Part shown: piece by piece, positions 1-10,520 of the stretch
Layout of the letters: each line of letters begins with the position of its first letter
Position numbering within the stretch: the stretch's first letter is position 1
From: Diatrype stigma
Taxonomy: Eukaryota; Ascomycota; Sordariomycetes; Xylariales; Diatrypaceae
Direction of reading: 5' to 3'
Assembly (NCBI GenBank): GCA_022225965.2
Contig: JAKJXP020000049.1
Span: 62,001-126,000 of the forward strand
DNA length: 64,000 nt
Notes under the pieces: model-generated
Seen by the model: only the letters and a program-made list of their open reading frames with translations
Told to the model about the DNA's origin: nothing
The model's database searches: none
Translations under genes and position numbers: made by a program

Positions 1-773
1 ACAATCGATCGGGTTGGTCGGGTTCACCTGCCTGGCATACACACGTATGGGACCGTACCTACCTAAGGTATGTATGTCCATGCGTGCCTAACTTACTGTA
101 GCCCGTATATCCACGACCGGTATGCATGTCTACCTAGATAGGTCAGCACCATACCATAGGAGCATAGCTCATACCTAAGGCACATACGTGGGTAGTACTA
201 AACCATACGTAACAGCGTAAGTACTACATGCCTAGGTACTACTCGCCAGGGCTGCTAGGTGACCTAGTAACGCGGGGCAGCTCTGGCCATCGCCGTTCAT
301 CTCCATAGCGGGGCCTCATGATAAGGAGGAACCGGGGAGATAAAGCCCAGCGGCCCGTCGCTATCGGAGCTTTTATCAAAAAAGGGGCGGAGGGGCTGAG
401 GGGCTAGGTAGTTAGGTAGCTGAGGGGCCGAGGGGTTGGGCCGCCGACAGGTGCAGAAGGCGATCTCTCCTGACTAGCACTGAACAAGTTAGCGTATCAC
501 AAGCACAAGGAACCTTCAGAAATCCGGAATGCAGCTTATCTCTTACGCATCCATCCATACACAACTATTATCGCCAAGCCCGCTGCCGAGTAATCAGTAT
601 GTTATGCTATTGGTCAATCTGAGAGCCAGGCTTTTCGGAGTGGCCTAGTTAGGAATATCGAGCCCCCTCAGCTCGAGATGATATTGAAACTCCGGCACTG
701 GATGACGCAAAGGGAGATCCCCCCTTGGTGACTTCTCGGTAACGGGGATATATACGGGCAACAGCCCAATGCC
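1..773. other. gene-free stretch, TAGGTA-rich upstream region of the fluoride exporter
   Basis: I find no convincing coding exon. Positions 1-260 hold many short overlapping tracts of the TACCTA/TAGGTA type (for example around 55-72 and 224-240). Positions 380-440 hold a run of GAGGGGC-like units. A TATATA stretch lies at about 747-752, only some 25 bases before the ATG at 774, so it is probably too close to be the core promoter of that gene. Confidence 0.5.
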
Positions 774-2144
774 ATGGCAGACCATCTCAGAAGCAGAGAT
801 AACCCAACTTCAAGACCGGATGATGGATATTCCTCAAGGCCCCAGATCGGAGCACAGCCTCCGCAGCGCTCGCCCGTGAGTGGCTCTGACGACGACAACA
901 ACGACCGCGACCTAGAAGAAGGGAAAGGACCAGAGCCAGGAGCCGGAGCCACCGGCACGGGTGCCGAAGCGGATGCGCAGCAGCAGCAGGAGGGGGAGGA
1001 GGAGATCAGAGTCTCCCGGCTCGCGACGGAGTTCTACACCGTCTCCCACCTCATCCTATTCTCCATCCTCGGCACCCTCGCCCGGCTCGGCCTCCAGGCC
1101 CTGACATTTTATCCCGGGGCCCCGATCGCCTTCAGCTCGGTGTGGCCGAACTTCGCCGGCAGCCTGGTCATGGGCTTCCTCTCCGAGGACCGCCGGCTGT
1201 TCCGCCACGAGTGGGGCGTGCCAAGGTTCGACCGGCAGCACCAGCAGCAGCAAAAGAGCGCCGAGGTTGCGGCGGGGGTGCCGTCGCCCAGCGAAAGCGA
1301 ACAGCAGCTTGCGGCGGAGCTCGAGGCGGCGAAGAAGGCGCACCTGGCCACGAAGAAGACCATCCCCCTGTACATCGGCCTAGCGACGGGCTTCTGCGGC
1401 TCCTTCACCTCCTTCTCCTCCTTCGTGCGCGACGCCTTCCTCGCCACGTCGAACGACCTGCCGAGCCCCGACCTCGCCCCCGCCTCCGCCTCCCTCCCGC
1501 GCAGCGGCGGCCGCTCCTTCATGGCGCTCGCCGCGGTGCCCATCGCCACCGTCAGCCTGTCGCTGTCGGGGCTGCGCATCGGCGCGCACCTGGCGGCGGC
1601 GCTGGGGCGCGCCACGCCCTCTCTCCCGCCGCGGCTCACGCGCCGGGTCCTGGACCCGCTCGCGGCGCTGCTTGCGTGGGGCTGCTGGCTCGGCGCGGCG
1701 CTGCTGTCCGCGCTGCCGCCGGACCGGTTCGCGGCGGAGGAGACGTGGCGCGGCAGCGCGACGTTCGCGCTGGTGTTCGCGCCGCTCGGCTGCCTGCTGC
1801 GGTTCTACGCCTCGCTGCGCCTCAACCCGCGCGTCGCCTCGTTCCCCCTGGGCACGTTCGCCGTGAACGTGTTCGGCGCGGCCGTCCTGGCTATGGCTTG
1901 GGACCTGGCCCACGTGCCGCTGGGTAGGGTCGTCGGCTGCCAGGTGCTGCAGGGGGTGGAGGATGGCTTTTGCGGCGCCCTGACGACCGTGTCTACGTGG
2001 GTGGCCGAGCTGGCGGGGCTGAGGAGGCGGCAGGCGTATGTGTATGGCTGTGCTAGCGTGGTGGTGGCATATGCTGTCATGGTAGCGATTATGGGGGGTC
2101 TGAGATGGAGTAAGGGGTTCGAGAACCTTGTTTGTTTACATTGA
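774..2144 (+). CDS. FEX1: fluoride export protein, FEX/CrcB family, two-domain fungal type
   Basis: A single exon of 456 residues. The first 80 or so residues are acidic, glutamine-rich and probably disordered. Two CrcB-like membrane halves follow. The first contains a PNFAGS segment near residue 122 and GFCGSFTSFSS near 205. The second contains GTFAVNVFG near 359 and EDGFCGALTTVSTW near 395. The Phe/Ser/Thr-rich TM3 motifs and the Asn in the GTFxVN motif are the family hallmarks. Bacterial CrcB works as a dual-topology dimer; fungal FEX fuses both halves into one chain in the plasma membrane and expels fluoride. The low-complexity loop between the halves (about residues 145-190) is long and glutamine-rich. 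The start is the first ATG of the frame. The gene converges on the CorA-like gene. Confidence 0.9.
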   Translation: MADHLRSRDNPTSRPDDGYSSRPQIGAQPPQRSPVSGSDDDNNDRDLEEGKGPEPGAGATGTGAEADAQQQQEGEEEIRVSRLATEFYTVSHLILFSILGTLARLGLQALTFYPGAPIAFSSVWPNFAGSLVMGFLSEDRRLFRHEWGVPRFDRQHQQQQKSAEVAAGVPSPSESEQQLAAELEAAKKAHLATKKTIPLYIGLATGFCGSFTSFSSFVRDAFLATSNDLPSPDLAPASASLPRSGGRSFMALAAVPIATVSLSLSGLRIGAHLAAALGRATPSLPPRLTRRVLDPLAALLAWGCWLGAALLSALPPDRFAAEETWRGSATFALVFAPLGCLLRFYASLRLNPRVASFPLGTFAVNVFGAAVLAMAWDLAHVPLGRVVGCQVLQGVEDGFCGALTTVSTWVAELAGLRRRQAYVYGCASVVVAYAVMVAIMGGLRWSKGFENLVCLH

Positions 2145-2379
2145 TCACTTTCTCACTACAAATGTTTTCGCTGGTACCACATGTTGACGCAGTATTTGAC
2201 ATAAAAAGATAATATACCAAATTGATGTAATACTATATAACACTTAGAGACGCCGTTGCTTGCCTATCGCTGATATTGGTTTAACATTTAGGAAAAGTAG
2301 GGTACGTGTCAAAGTACGTTTTCATTACCCAAATTCTACACTCGCCATCCAAAACATAAGCTAGAGAGCTAGAAGGTCT

Positions 2380-3773
2380 TCAAGCCAATTTTTCGGCAGC
2401 CGGTGATCTCCGAATCAGGTTCCTCAAACCTATTCGGTCATCCGCCGAGATCCATATCAGGAACACCAACGCGGTGGCGGGGAGCGTGAACGCCCAATAC
2501 ACCCAGAAGTTCCCCTTGATCACGTTGTCGTTGTCCCAGTCCAGCGACGGGACCGCGAACAGCGCGGCGAAGAACGTCGCGGGCAGGAATGCCATGGTCA
2601 TGACCGCAATGGTCTTCATGGCGGAACTGTCGTGCTTGGAAGCCTCCGCAATCCTGCGGCTGGAATCTGCAAGTTCCAGGTTGATCGCGGCGTCCTCGTG
2701 GGTGAGCATGGCGAACAGCTGCCAGTCTATTGTTAGCGAGGGATCTCCTAGTAACGCTAGGTTTGTGTAGTTGGGTGCCCCTTAGTACTTACCACTGCTG
2801 ATAGCCGTTCCGAACGCTCCTTGAGATACTTCAGATACTCCCGAGTTGCATCCATCCTGCTCTTCATAGGAGGGATCGCCGCGATTAACGCGTCTGTTTT
2901 CAGTCGAACCATGGTGGAGCAATCGTTCGGAATTGCAGTTAGCTCATCACTAAGACCGCCTGCGATCGTGTCAAGCACATCGTACAGCATACGCACGTGC
3001 CGTTCCTTGTTCGCGACGTGGTTGAGAACCTCCCCGATCCACTGCAACGAGGTCGTGAGGAAGTCAATCTCCATGCGGCCCTTGACTTTCGACTGGTCTG
3101 GGCCGTAGCCGGTGAAGTTCTCGATCGAGCGTAGGTTTGATAGCTGCTCTGACTCGAGTTCGACGTCAAAGTCCCGCCCAATGGTAAGGCTGCATACGTA
3201 TGCAATGAGAACCGGGGAGTGAATATATTGCCGATGCTTCTGGAGCATATCCGTCACCCCTTCCAATAGGCTTACCGAATTTGGTCGCCGGACGACGAGG
3301 ATAGCATGTGTCGTCAAGGTGGACAGGTTGTATGTCCAAAGAAGGGCGTATCGGGATATTCCTATATAATACGTCTTTGTGTTGGACGGAGGCGACGCGG
3401 GGAATTGGTGGAAGCCGTCATATTGATGTAGCAATAGCCATAGTACGCCGTGATGTATCCCCATCAAGTCAACCAGCTCGGAAAAAACCTCCTTTACGAT
3501 CCATAACTTAGGCGACCAGTTCGATAGCTCATCCACCTTACTCCTGATGGTGATGAGTCGAAGGTTGGCCGTACAGCTCTCAGTCGCTGTCCCCGGGCCA
3601 CCCCGAAAGAATTGCACCAACTGCTGGAGCTCTAAAGGGCCTTTATGGTACGTAGCCGGCCCTTCCCCCGGCTTCGAGATCGAAACAACGTTATATTTAT
3701 AACTCGGCGGCACAACTTTGAAAGCCTGTTGATTTCGGAAATCCTCCCGCGCTAGATCAATAAACTCGTCCAT
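2380..3773 (-). CDS. CorA-like membrane protein (fungal Mg2+ transporter-like)
   Basis: Exons on the minus strand are 2793-3773 and 2380-2718 with a 74-base phase-0 intron (GTAAGT donor), giving 439 residues. The long N-terminal region is soluble and helix-rich. The C-terminal part has the fungal CorA-like layout: a helical segment, then MKTIAVMTMAFLPATFFAAL as first membrane span, a short loop ending in SLDWD, and a second span of about 20 residues rich in Ala, Leu and Phe. CorA/ZntB proteins are pentameric divalent-cation channels. The canonical Gly-Met-Asn loop after TM1 is absent; the equivalent place reads AVPSLDW, as in many fungal paralogues of unproved transport activity. The family call is firm from topology and motif; the substrate is not known. 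It converges on the fluoride exporter with 235 bases between stops. Confidence 0.75.
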
Positions 3774-4375
3774 GACAACCGGAACTTGGCAAAAGGAATA
3801 GTGGCAGCACTAACTTGGAGGTGAGCAAAACGCCATGACTTCAGGCTATGCCTCGGAGGTCTTTTTCCGCAGACATCGCGATTTTCTAAACCCTACCGCA
3901 GGATTGGCCGAAGTGGATGCTCAACCCCACCTCATTCACTCTTGCACGGCAGCTCGTGGTCGCAATCTTCAACCCTGGAGCCCCCACACGCAGCTATTTC
4001 GGGGCTGCTTTGTGGTATATTTATAGACCCAGGGGCTGAGGGGCTAAAATCTTACGCCATCCTCTTCTTTTCTGACAAGAGTGTCGTCACAACGCCTACC
4101 GTACCCGAGAAAAAGGTGGAACTGTCCGGGTTAGACTTGTCTGTTGATACTACATAGGACACTGAGAGAGACCTACTCTGAGGACAGCAAATTAGAGCAG
4201 AACGACATTTCCATGCCGGGCGCCGGATTGGGGGCTTAGGTACCACGGTGCTCCAGGGTAAAAAGGCGGCACGACTAGCCAGCTACAGCTCACCCATGCG
4301 TACCTAGCACTAGGAGAAAGTGATTATGAGAATTCCGGATATGGTTCGGCGATTCCAGCGTTGCATTCTAGGCTA
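3774..4375. other. intergenic, no gene seen
   Basis: This is the 5' side of the CorA-like gene and the 3' side of the zinc-finger factor. Short open frames exist but lack splice-consistent extension or recognisable motifs. Confidence 0.5.
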
Positions 4376-7300
4376 CTAGGTCGCCGGCCGAGGTTCCGCG
4401 CCTCGCAGAAGGATCTCCCGGTACTTCTCCAAGCTCAAGCCGATGATGTTGATGAAGGGCCACTGGGTGTTGCTCTTGAAGAAGTGCGCCCAGATTTTGA
4501 GGACGGCCAAGCCGAGGCTTGCCGGATCGCCGCGGATCGCCGCTGCTGGCTCTACCTCGTCGAAATCGACTACGGCCCAGGCCTCCTCTACGATGCAGCG
4601 TACCCAGTGCAGGATGCGGTCCTCGCTGTCTACGTGGTTTTAGTATATCTAGTTAGGTGGATGAAACGACACTATAGCGCATCAAGGTAGACCGCGTAGC
4701 ATGGCTCAGGGAGAAAAGAAAGGGGCAGACAGAGGGAAGGGATGAGAAAGGAAACAAGCGAGCTCACCGCTTAGCGGCCTCGCATTATCGACCGAGTCCC
4801 CGAGCGAGTGGAGCCACTTGCTCAGGAGGACGGCGCACTCGAGGCCGGAGAGGGCGTGGCGGACGCTCCAGAAGAAGGCCTGGCTGCGGGCGACGCGGTC
4901 GACGCCGAGGCGCACGGGCACGCTGAGGGCGTGGGCGGCGTACAGCAGGGCGGAGATGACGCCGTCGCCGCGCTCGACGGCGGGGCAGCGGCCGAGCGCC
5001 CGCGCGATCCGCCCCGGGTCCCGCGTCTCCAGCAGCCGGTACGGCCCCAGGTTCAGGTAGATGCGCGCGTACGCCAGCCCCAGCAGCGAGCTCGACGTGA
5101 ACGGGATCGGCCCGTTCTCGTTGTTCGGGTCCAGCGACGACTCCGGCGCCTGCTGCCACCCCGATGTCCACGATCGCAGGCCGCGCCTAGATTTCCCACC
5201 GAGAAGCGTAGAGTGAGTGTGAGTTACTTGGGGAGGTGGGGGGTAGGAGAGGAGTGAAACGGGAAACGTACTCGAGCTTATTGACCTCCTCAGTCGGCAA
5301 CGAGGCAGACTGGTCCATGATGGGCAGCGACAGGTCGCGTACGATATGGATGCGCTGCAGCAGGCCATGAAGCAGGACGTAGTTGCCCAGCGGGGTGGGG
5401 ATGGGGTCCAGCGGCGCGGCGCCGCTACCGCTGCCGCGCTGCCGCAGGAGCAGCGACAGCGCGTCCTGGAAGTTCAGCTGCTCCTTGCGTTTGCTGCGGG
5501 ACTGCCGCTGCCGCTGCCACTGCGCGGCTGTGGGCGCCTGCCACTCGCCCGTCGGGCACGGCAGCCGCAGCCGGATCTCGTTGCTGCGCAGCACCGGGTA
5601 CACGTGGTAGGCCACGCTGTGCGTGTGCAGGAACGTGAACGCGATCAGCTTGGAGCGCCGCACCGATTCCTGTCTCACCCACGCCAGCCAGGCGTCTTTG
5701 AGTGAGCTGCTGCCTGGTGGTGGGTGCTGTTGTTGTTGCTCGGGGGCGGCGGCGGTAGCGTTGGGAGCATTGGAGTTGGGGTCTTCCTGTCGGGGCTCTT
5801 CCTCAAGCCCGATGTCCCGTAAAGCTTGTACGAGGAGGCTTTGTAGTAGGAATGCTTCGGCCACAAACTCCTCCTTTCGTTCCCATGTCGCATAGGCCAT
5901 TAGAACCACGAGGGCTCTGATGGTGTCCACTTCGATAAGTTAGCTGGGTAGCCTCGATCAGAAGGGAAGACAAATACTAATCTCAGGGTATTCGGTATGG
6001 CACTACACCGATAAAAAGGGGCCTTAGGGGGCTCAACCACAGGGGCTATACTCACTAGGTTCCCATGGTCCCCAATCTCGCTCCGTCCTATCCACCAGAT
6101 CCCGCCCATCCCGTACGCTCCCAGCCATGCTAGAGAGATTGTGCAGACTAAGGAAGGTCATGGTCTTCGGGCCGAACTTCGCGGTCTCGCACGTCAGTCG
6201 TTTCAGGAGGATGGCCTTGCCCGCACGAAACAGCCTCTCGGACACGCGGTGCTCGAACGAGTACTGCGCGCCCACGGTGGCCACCGCCAGGACGAGCTCC
6301 AGGGGCGTGTCCAGCACCCGCCACGTGTGCGGGTGGATGAAGGGCATGTGCAGGTGGAAGCCCTGGAAGTACGAGGTCAGGTAGCGCGTCAGCGCGTGCC
6401 GGGACGGCAGCTGGAAGCCGGCGTCGACCACGTCCCGGAACGAGCCGAGGCAGGCGGCCAGGCGGCTCCGCTGGTCCTCGGTGACCCGGAACGGCGGCGG
6501 CTCTTGGGCCTCGAGGCTCCGCGGTATCTCGGCGATCCTGCTGCTGCTCTCTTCCGGGGCCGACGGCAGCCAGCAGCTGAAAGGGGTGCCGGGCCGGCCG
6601 GGGTTGTTCCGGGCCACGGGCGTGGCGGTCTGCGCTCGGGACCCGGGCTCCTGTAGGGCGGGGTCCACGAGGTCGTTCGGCGGCTCGGGTCCGTGGAAGT
6701 ACGGGCTCCACTCCGCCGGGAGGCCCACGCCGTCCAAGAAATTCGCGAATTCGCGAAAGTGGTCAAAGCCCGTGATGTCTTGGCCTAGTTACATGGTTAC
6801 AATTTCGTCAGTTGTTTGTCTAAACATATCGAAGAAGGGGGGAGTAAGTAGCAGAGTGGTAAGCTAACCATTGTCGTAAATCTCCTGCCCCAAGAGTGGT
6901 GGTGGAAACGCCGGATCGATGATCCCGTGCGGCGGCTCGCCGCCAGCGTGGACAGCGGTGGCATGGTAGACGTCGGCTTGGGGCGGCGGTCGGTGCTGGT
7001 GCTGGTGCTGGTGAACCCAGGGATTCATGCTCATCCCGGACAGCGAGGCAGCCGCGGCGACGGCAGCGTCGGCTTCTGGGTCGACGCGATTCTGCCGATC
7101 GTATAAGGAGGCATCACGTGGGTCTGGTTGTTCTGGCGCCTCTTCGTGGAGCGTAATACGCTGATGCCGAGTCAGCAGATCACGGCGGGTGAAGGCCGCT
7201 CCACAGTGACAGATGAACGGCTTCTCCTTCGTATCTAGTACATGGTGAGATCACGTCTTGGTAGATGTGAGGTCATAACCGGGTGACCCCAGCCGGGTAG

Positions 7301-7476
7301 CCGAGCAATCTGTGCATCTGGGGTAACATACGGGTCCGGACATGTCTCTCTAGGTGCTCTGCTCGTTTGAAAGTCCGCCCGCAATGCGGACAGCATCGCT
7401 CAGATTGAGGCGTTGCTCCACCGCGTCGCCTTCGCTTGCTTGGTCGCTCCGTTGGCATATCATCAGGGGAAAGCAT
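4376..7476 (-). CDS. C2H2 zinc-finger transcription factor with Fungal_trans domain
   Basis: Six exons (7332-7476, 6869-7234, 6056-6784, 5272-5929, 4768-5186, 4376-4629) close in frame to 856 residues. The start is the first ATG of the frame; the open frame extends upstream only through non-ATG codons. A basic stretch (RPSKRRRRGG) precedes finger 1 (C29-x2-C32-x12-H45-x3-H49). A TKEKPF-type linker, split by intron 1, leads to finger 2 (C57-x1-C59-x12-H72-x5-H78). From about residue 310 there is a fungal-specific transcription-factor homology region (HLHMPFIHPHTW near 317; later IRALVVLMAYATW and WxxGWQQAPESSLDP-type segments). The architecture matches nuclear regulators of carbon or secondary metabolism; the target is not deducible. 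Codon use in the middle exons is very GC-rich, producing long spurious frames on the other strand. Confidence 0.88.
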
Positions 7477-7982
7477 GATGCCGTTTGGCCGGGCCGGGTC
7501 TCCTTGTTGGAGCCGAGGGGTATGTTGGAGAAGATTTTGCAAGTGTTGGAGGAATTTCAGGGTCACAGAGGCATAGTGAGTTGGAGTCCTTATATTAAGC
7601 ACGTTACTTACGAAGTAGTACTACCTAACAGTGATGATAAGCTCCAAAATGTGGAGGCATTGGTTGGGATTGCCCCCGTAGACTCCAACAGGCTATCTTG
7701 ACTATCTCCGCATCATCGTGACTCTCTCCACTCCACTTATCGGGCTTTACATAAACGAATGAGACTTGGTTTGATCGGATCGTCGCTAGACTACCCGAAA
7801 GCGACCTTCAAAACTTGGGGTATGTTACTATGTAGGTATACCGTATCTTAGGATGAGCAGGATGGATCGTAGTGTATAGCATTTTCCTACAGATTATGAG
7901 CTTAAATGCCAAGGCCGAAGTTCTGCTATCAGCAAAGTAGAATAGGCCAGTCTAAGTTTCAACGAAGGACCGGCGGTTACTT
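7477..7982. other. divergent promoter region between the zinc-finger factor and the dehydrogenase
   Basis: About 500 bases separate the divergent starts of the transcription factor (-) and the short-chain dehydrogenase (+). No coding exon is seen. The two genes may share regulatory DNA; no specific operator could be identified. Confidence 0.45.
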
Positions 7983-8926
7983 ATGGCTGCTCTATTCAAG
8001 TTTCCGGGCGTTGCGTTCATCACCGGAGCAGGCGGGACAGGTATAGTCAGACGTGCATCTCACTACCAACACGACTTCGGATAGCTCACAATGTGCATCT
8101 TACAGGAATCGGCGCAGCCGTGGCCAAAGGCTTCGCTAGATCCGGCTGTGCCCGGATTGCCATCACCGACATCAACAAGGGGGCATTAGAGCGCACGCGG
8201 GAGGCGATTCTCGACATCAACCCCGGGGCGCAGGTGACGAGCCGAGACGGGGACGTGTCGGACGAGAAGTTCGTGGACTCGTTCGCACAGGACATCGCCA
8301 AATCTTTCTCGAGGCTGGACTACGCCGTGAACTGCGCCGGCATCTTGGGCAAGGGCCTCCGGTCGCACGAGACGCCGGTGTCGGCGTTCGACCACATCAA
8401 CGGCGTGAATTACAAGGGCACGTGGCTCTCGTCCCGAGCGGCCATCTCGCAGATGTTGCGGCAGCAGCCTCTGCCAGATCACCCCCAGCTCAGGGGCGCT
8501 ATCGTGAATATAGCGAGTCAATTGGGCATAGTAGCTCGTCCAGACGAAGGTGGGTTTCTCTGCCCTGTCGTTCTCGGTTAATATGATCCGGAATAGCTGA
8601 TCGTACGATCTTACTTGTTTCTCTTCAAAGCCCCCTATTGTGCGTCGAAAGCCGCGGTCATCAACATGACCCGCGCCGATGCCATAGATTATGCGCGCGA
8701 TGGCATTCAGATTAACTGTGTGTGCCCGGGCGTCATAGAGACGCCGATGACCACAGGCTCCAAGGAGGTGACAGAAAGACTCAAACCTGCTATTAATATT
8801 GCCCCAATGAGGCGAATGGGAACGCCCGAGGAAGTTGCCAATGCAGTCCTGTTCCTATGCTCAGCCCAGGCATCATTCATTCAAGGGCATGCCTTAGTAG
8901 TGGATGGTGGCTATACAATCAATTAA
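7983..8926 (+). CDS. short-chain dehydrogenase/reductase (classical SDR)
   Basis: Exons 7983-8040, 8106-8549 and 8631-8926 give 265 residues, the usual length of a classical SDR. The cofactor motif TGAGGTGIG (residues 14-22) is assembled across intron 1, which supports that junction. NCAG follows in the middle of the fold, a serine lies in the NIASQLG segment, and the catalytic pair is Y170 and K174 (YCASK), formed just after intron 2. The C terminus has PGVIETPM and ends with the SFIQGHALVVDGGYT segment typical of the family. It should be an NAD(P)(H)-dependent alcohol/ketone oxidoreductase, probably cytosolic; the substrate is unknown. It is divergent from the zinc-finger factor, which could regulate it. 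Confidence 0.9.
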
Positions 8927-9127
8927 GACGTTAGCAACTCGATGGGGCGTGTCACGGGCGACGAAAGGCGATTTTCCACGGTCGTTCAGACATGTCCAAT
9001 ATGAAAGCAACAAAAGGTATATTCGTAACAACTCCGTAGTCCTAGAAGTTCCCGACTCCTAGAAATGACTTTTGTACAAAACCCGAATACCCACAACCTA
9101 AAAAGTACAACGGAGTTGACTAGACGT

Positions 9128-10520
9128 CTATAGGGTAGCAATACCATCCTGGAGCGCCTTGATGTAGGTGAAATCAGACGAGTCCTCGCCCAAGCTCCAT
9201 CCCACTATTGAGATGTACGTTAGTGATGTGTTTGAAGTGAGCTGTGGTATTGACGAGTTCGTGGGTGTATGGCCTCTCGACAATAGCAACAACGATGGGG
9301 CCCTATGATTGGGGAGTACTTACTAACGCCTGCGAGGCCGCGGGGCTTGACGATCTGGTCAAACTTCTGCGCAATGAATTCGGGGGTGTCCCAAGTCCAG
9401 AAGTTGCTCGTCTCGGCATCCCAGTACCACTGGCCACCCTCGGTCTCGTCGGCCTGCCCCAGTGCCAGAATCGGCGAACCATCCAGGAAGGTCACGGCGC
9501 CGGACTTCAGGGTGTCCGCTCCGTTGGCATCCTCCAGCTCAACGGTCGGGCAGCCGATGGGCTGGTCGCATTGGCCCTGGGTCTGGAAGTACTTCGCGTA
9601 GAAGGCGAAACCCAGGGTGAGCTTTCCAGCGTCGAAGCCAAGGTCGAGGTACTTGTCGACGGTGTTCAGCGATTCCTTCACGGAAGTGTGGTGGTTCGTT
9701 TGGTTGTCGCGTCTGGATAAAAGTTTAGTTAGATCATCCGGAAAGGCGCGGTATAGTATGCTGTAGAAGTTACCTGTTCATAATATCGTAAGACATGACC
9801 TATAATCCTCACGTTAGCGAACACGAATAGCATAATTATCTAGATAGTGCCGGGGAAATGCTCACATTGACGTAATCTACAATACCATTGATGGTAGGGA
9901 CCTGCTCGGTAGTAAAGGCGATCATGTCGATTTCCTTGCCCGGCACGGCAATGGAAAGCTCCTTGTCACCGATGGCGGTCTTGATCTCCTGCAAGAGCAA
10001 GGCGTAGTTGGTGATCTCATCCACCTTGCCCGAATTCGGGTTCTGCTTGTAGTCATCGCCGTTACCACCGGGGTACTCCCAGTCCACGTCTGTTATCATG
10101 TCTCAGCATTCATCAATACATCAAAGAGGACGTCGACAGCTAATACACACCAACACAATCATAGCCCAGGGTCTCGACGGCTGAAGCGACGCCCTTGGCA
10201 AAGGTTTTCCGTGAGGCGTCGTCCTTCTGGCCGACGCTGAATCCGGATGTGTCGCCCCAGCCTCCGATTGCCATGCAGACCTTGGTCCCGTCGTCAAACA
10301 GTGAGCGGAGGGTAGTCAGATCTGTGAACGGCTGGTAAGTCTGAGGGGGGTCGGAGTTGAACAGGGTGCTTTTCGCAAAAGCCGTGATCACATGGGTGAT
10401 ACCAGCGGTCTGGTCTTTCGTGATCGTCGAGGGGTGCCATTGATCGTAGTAGACTGCGAATCGCGGTGCTGCAGCTGCAGTTGCAGCAACGGCAGTCGTG
10501 GCGGCACGTGGAATATGCAT
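9128..10520 (-). CDS. chitinase, glycoside hydrolase family 18
   Basis: Five exons (10151-10520, 10089-9866, 9799-9774, 9712-9324, 9204-9128) give 361 residues. The GH18 catalytic signature D-x-x-D-x-D-x-E is formed exactly at the first junction: D121, D124, D126 and the acid/base E128, followed by YPGG. Other family features are the RFAVYYDQWHP first strand, the CMAIGGWG strand and the DYVNVMSYD strand, which spans intron 2. The C-terminal barrel strand reads GVMGWSLGEDS across intron 4. Exon 3 is only 26 bases. The N terminus is a short Ala/Thr-rich segment (about residues 5-18) that could act as a weak signal peptide; secretion is likely but not certain. It would hydrolyse beta-1,4-GlcNAc polymers in cell-wall turnover, nutrition or mycoparasitism. 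No carbohydrate-binding module is seen. Confidence 0.92.

Noticed and set aside
1109..1927. Several frames over 170 codons overlapping the fluoride exporter
   Set aside because: All overlap the FEX exon in other frames with low-complexity Arg/Ala/Gly composition.
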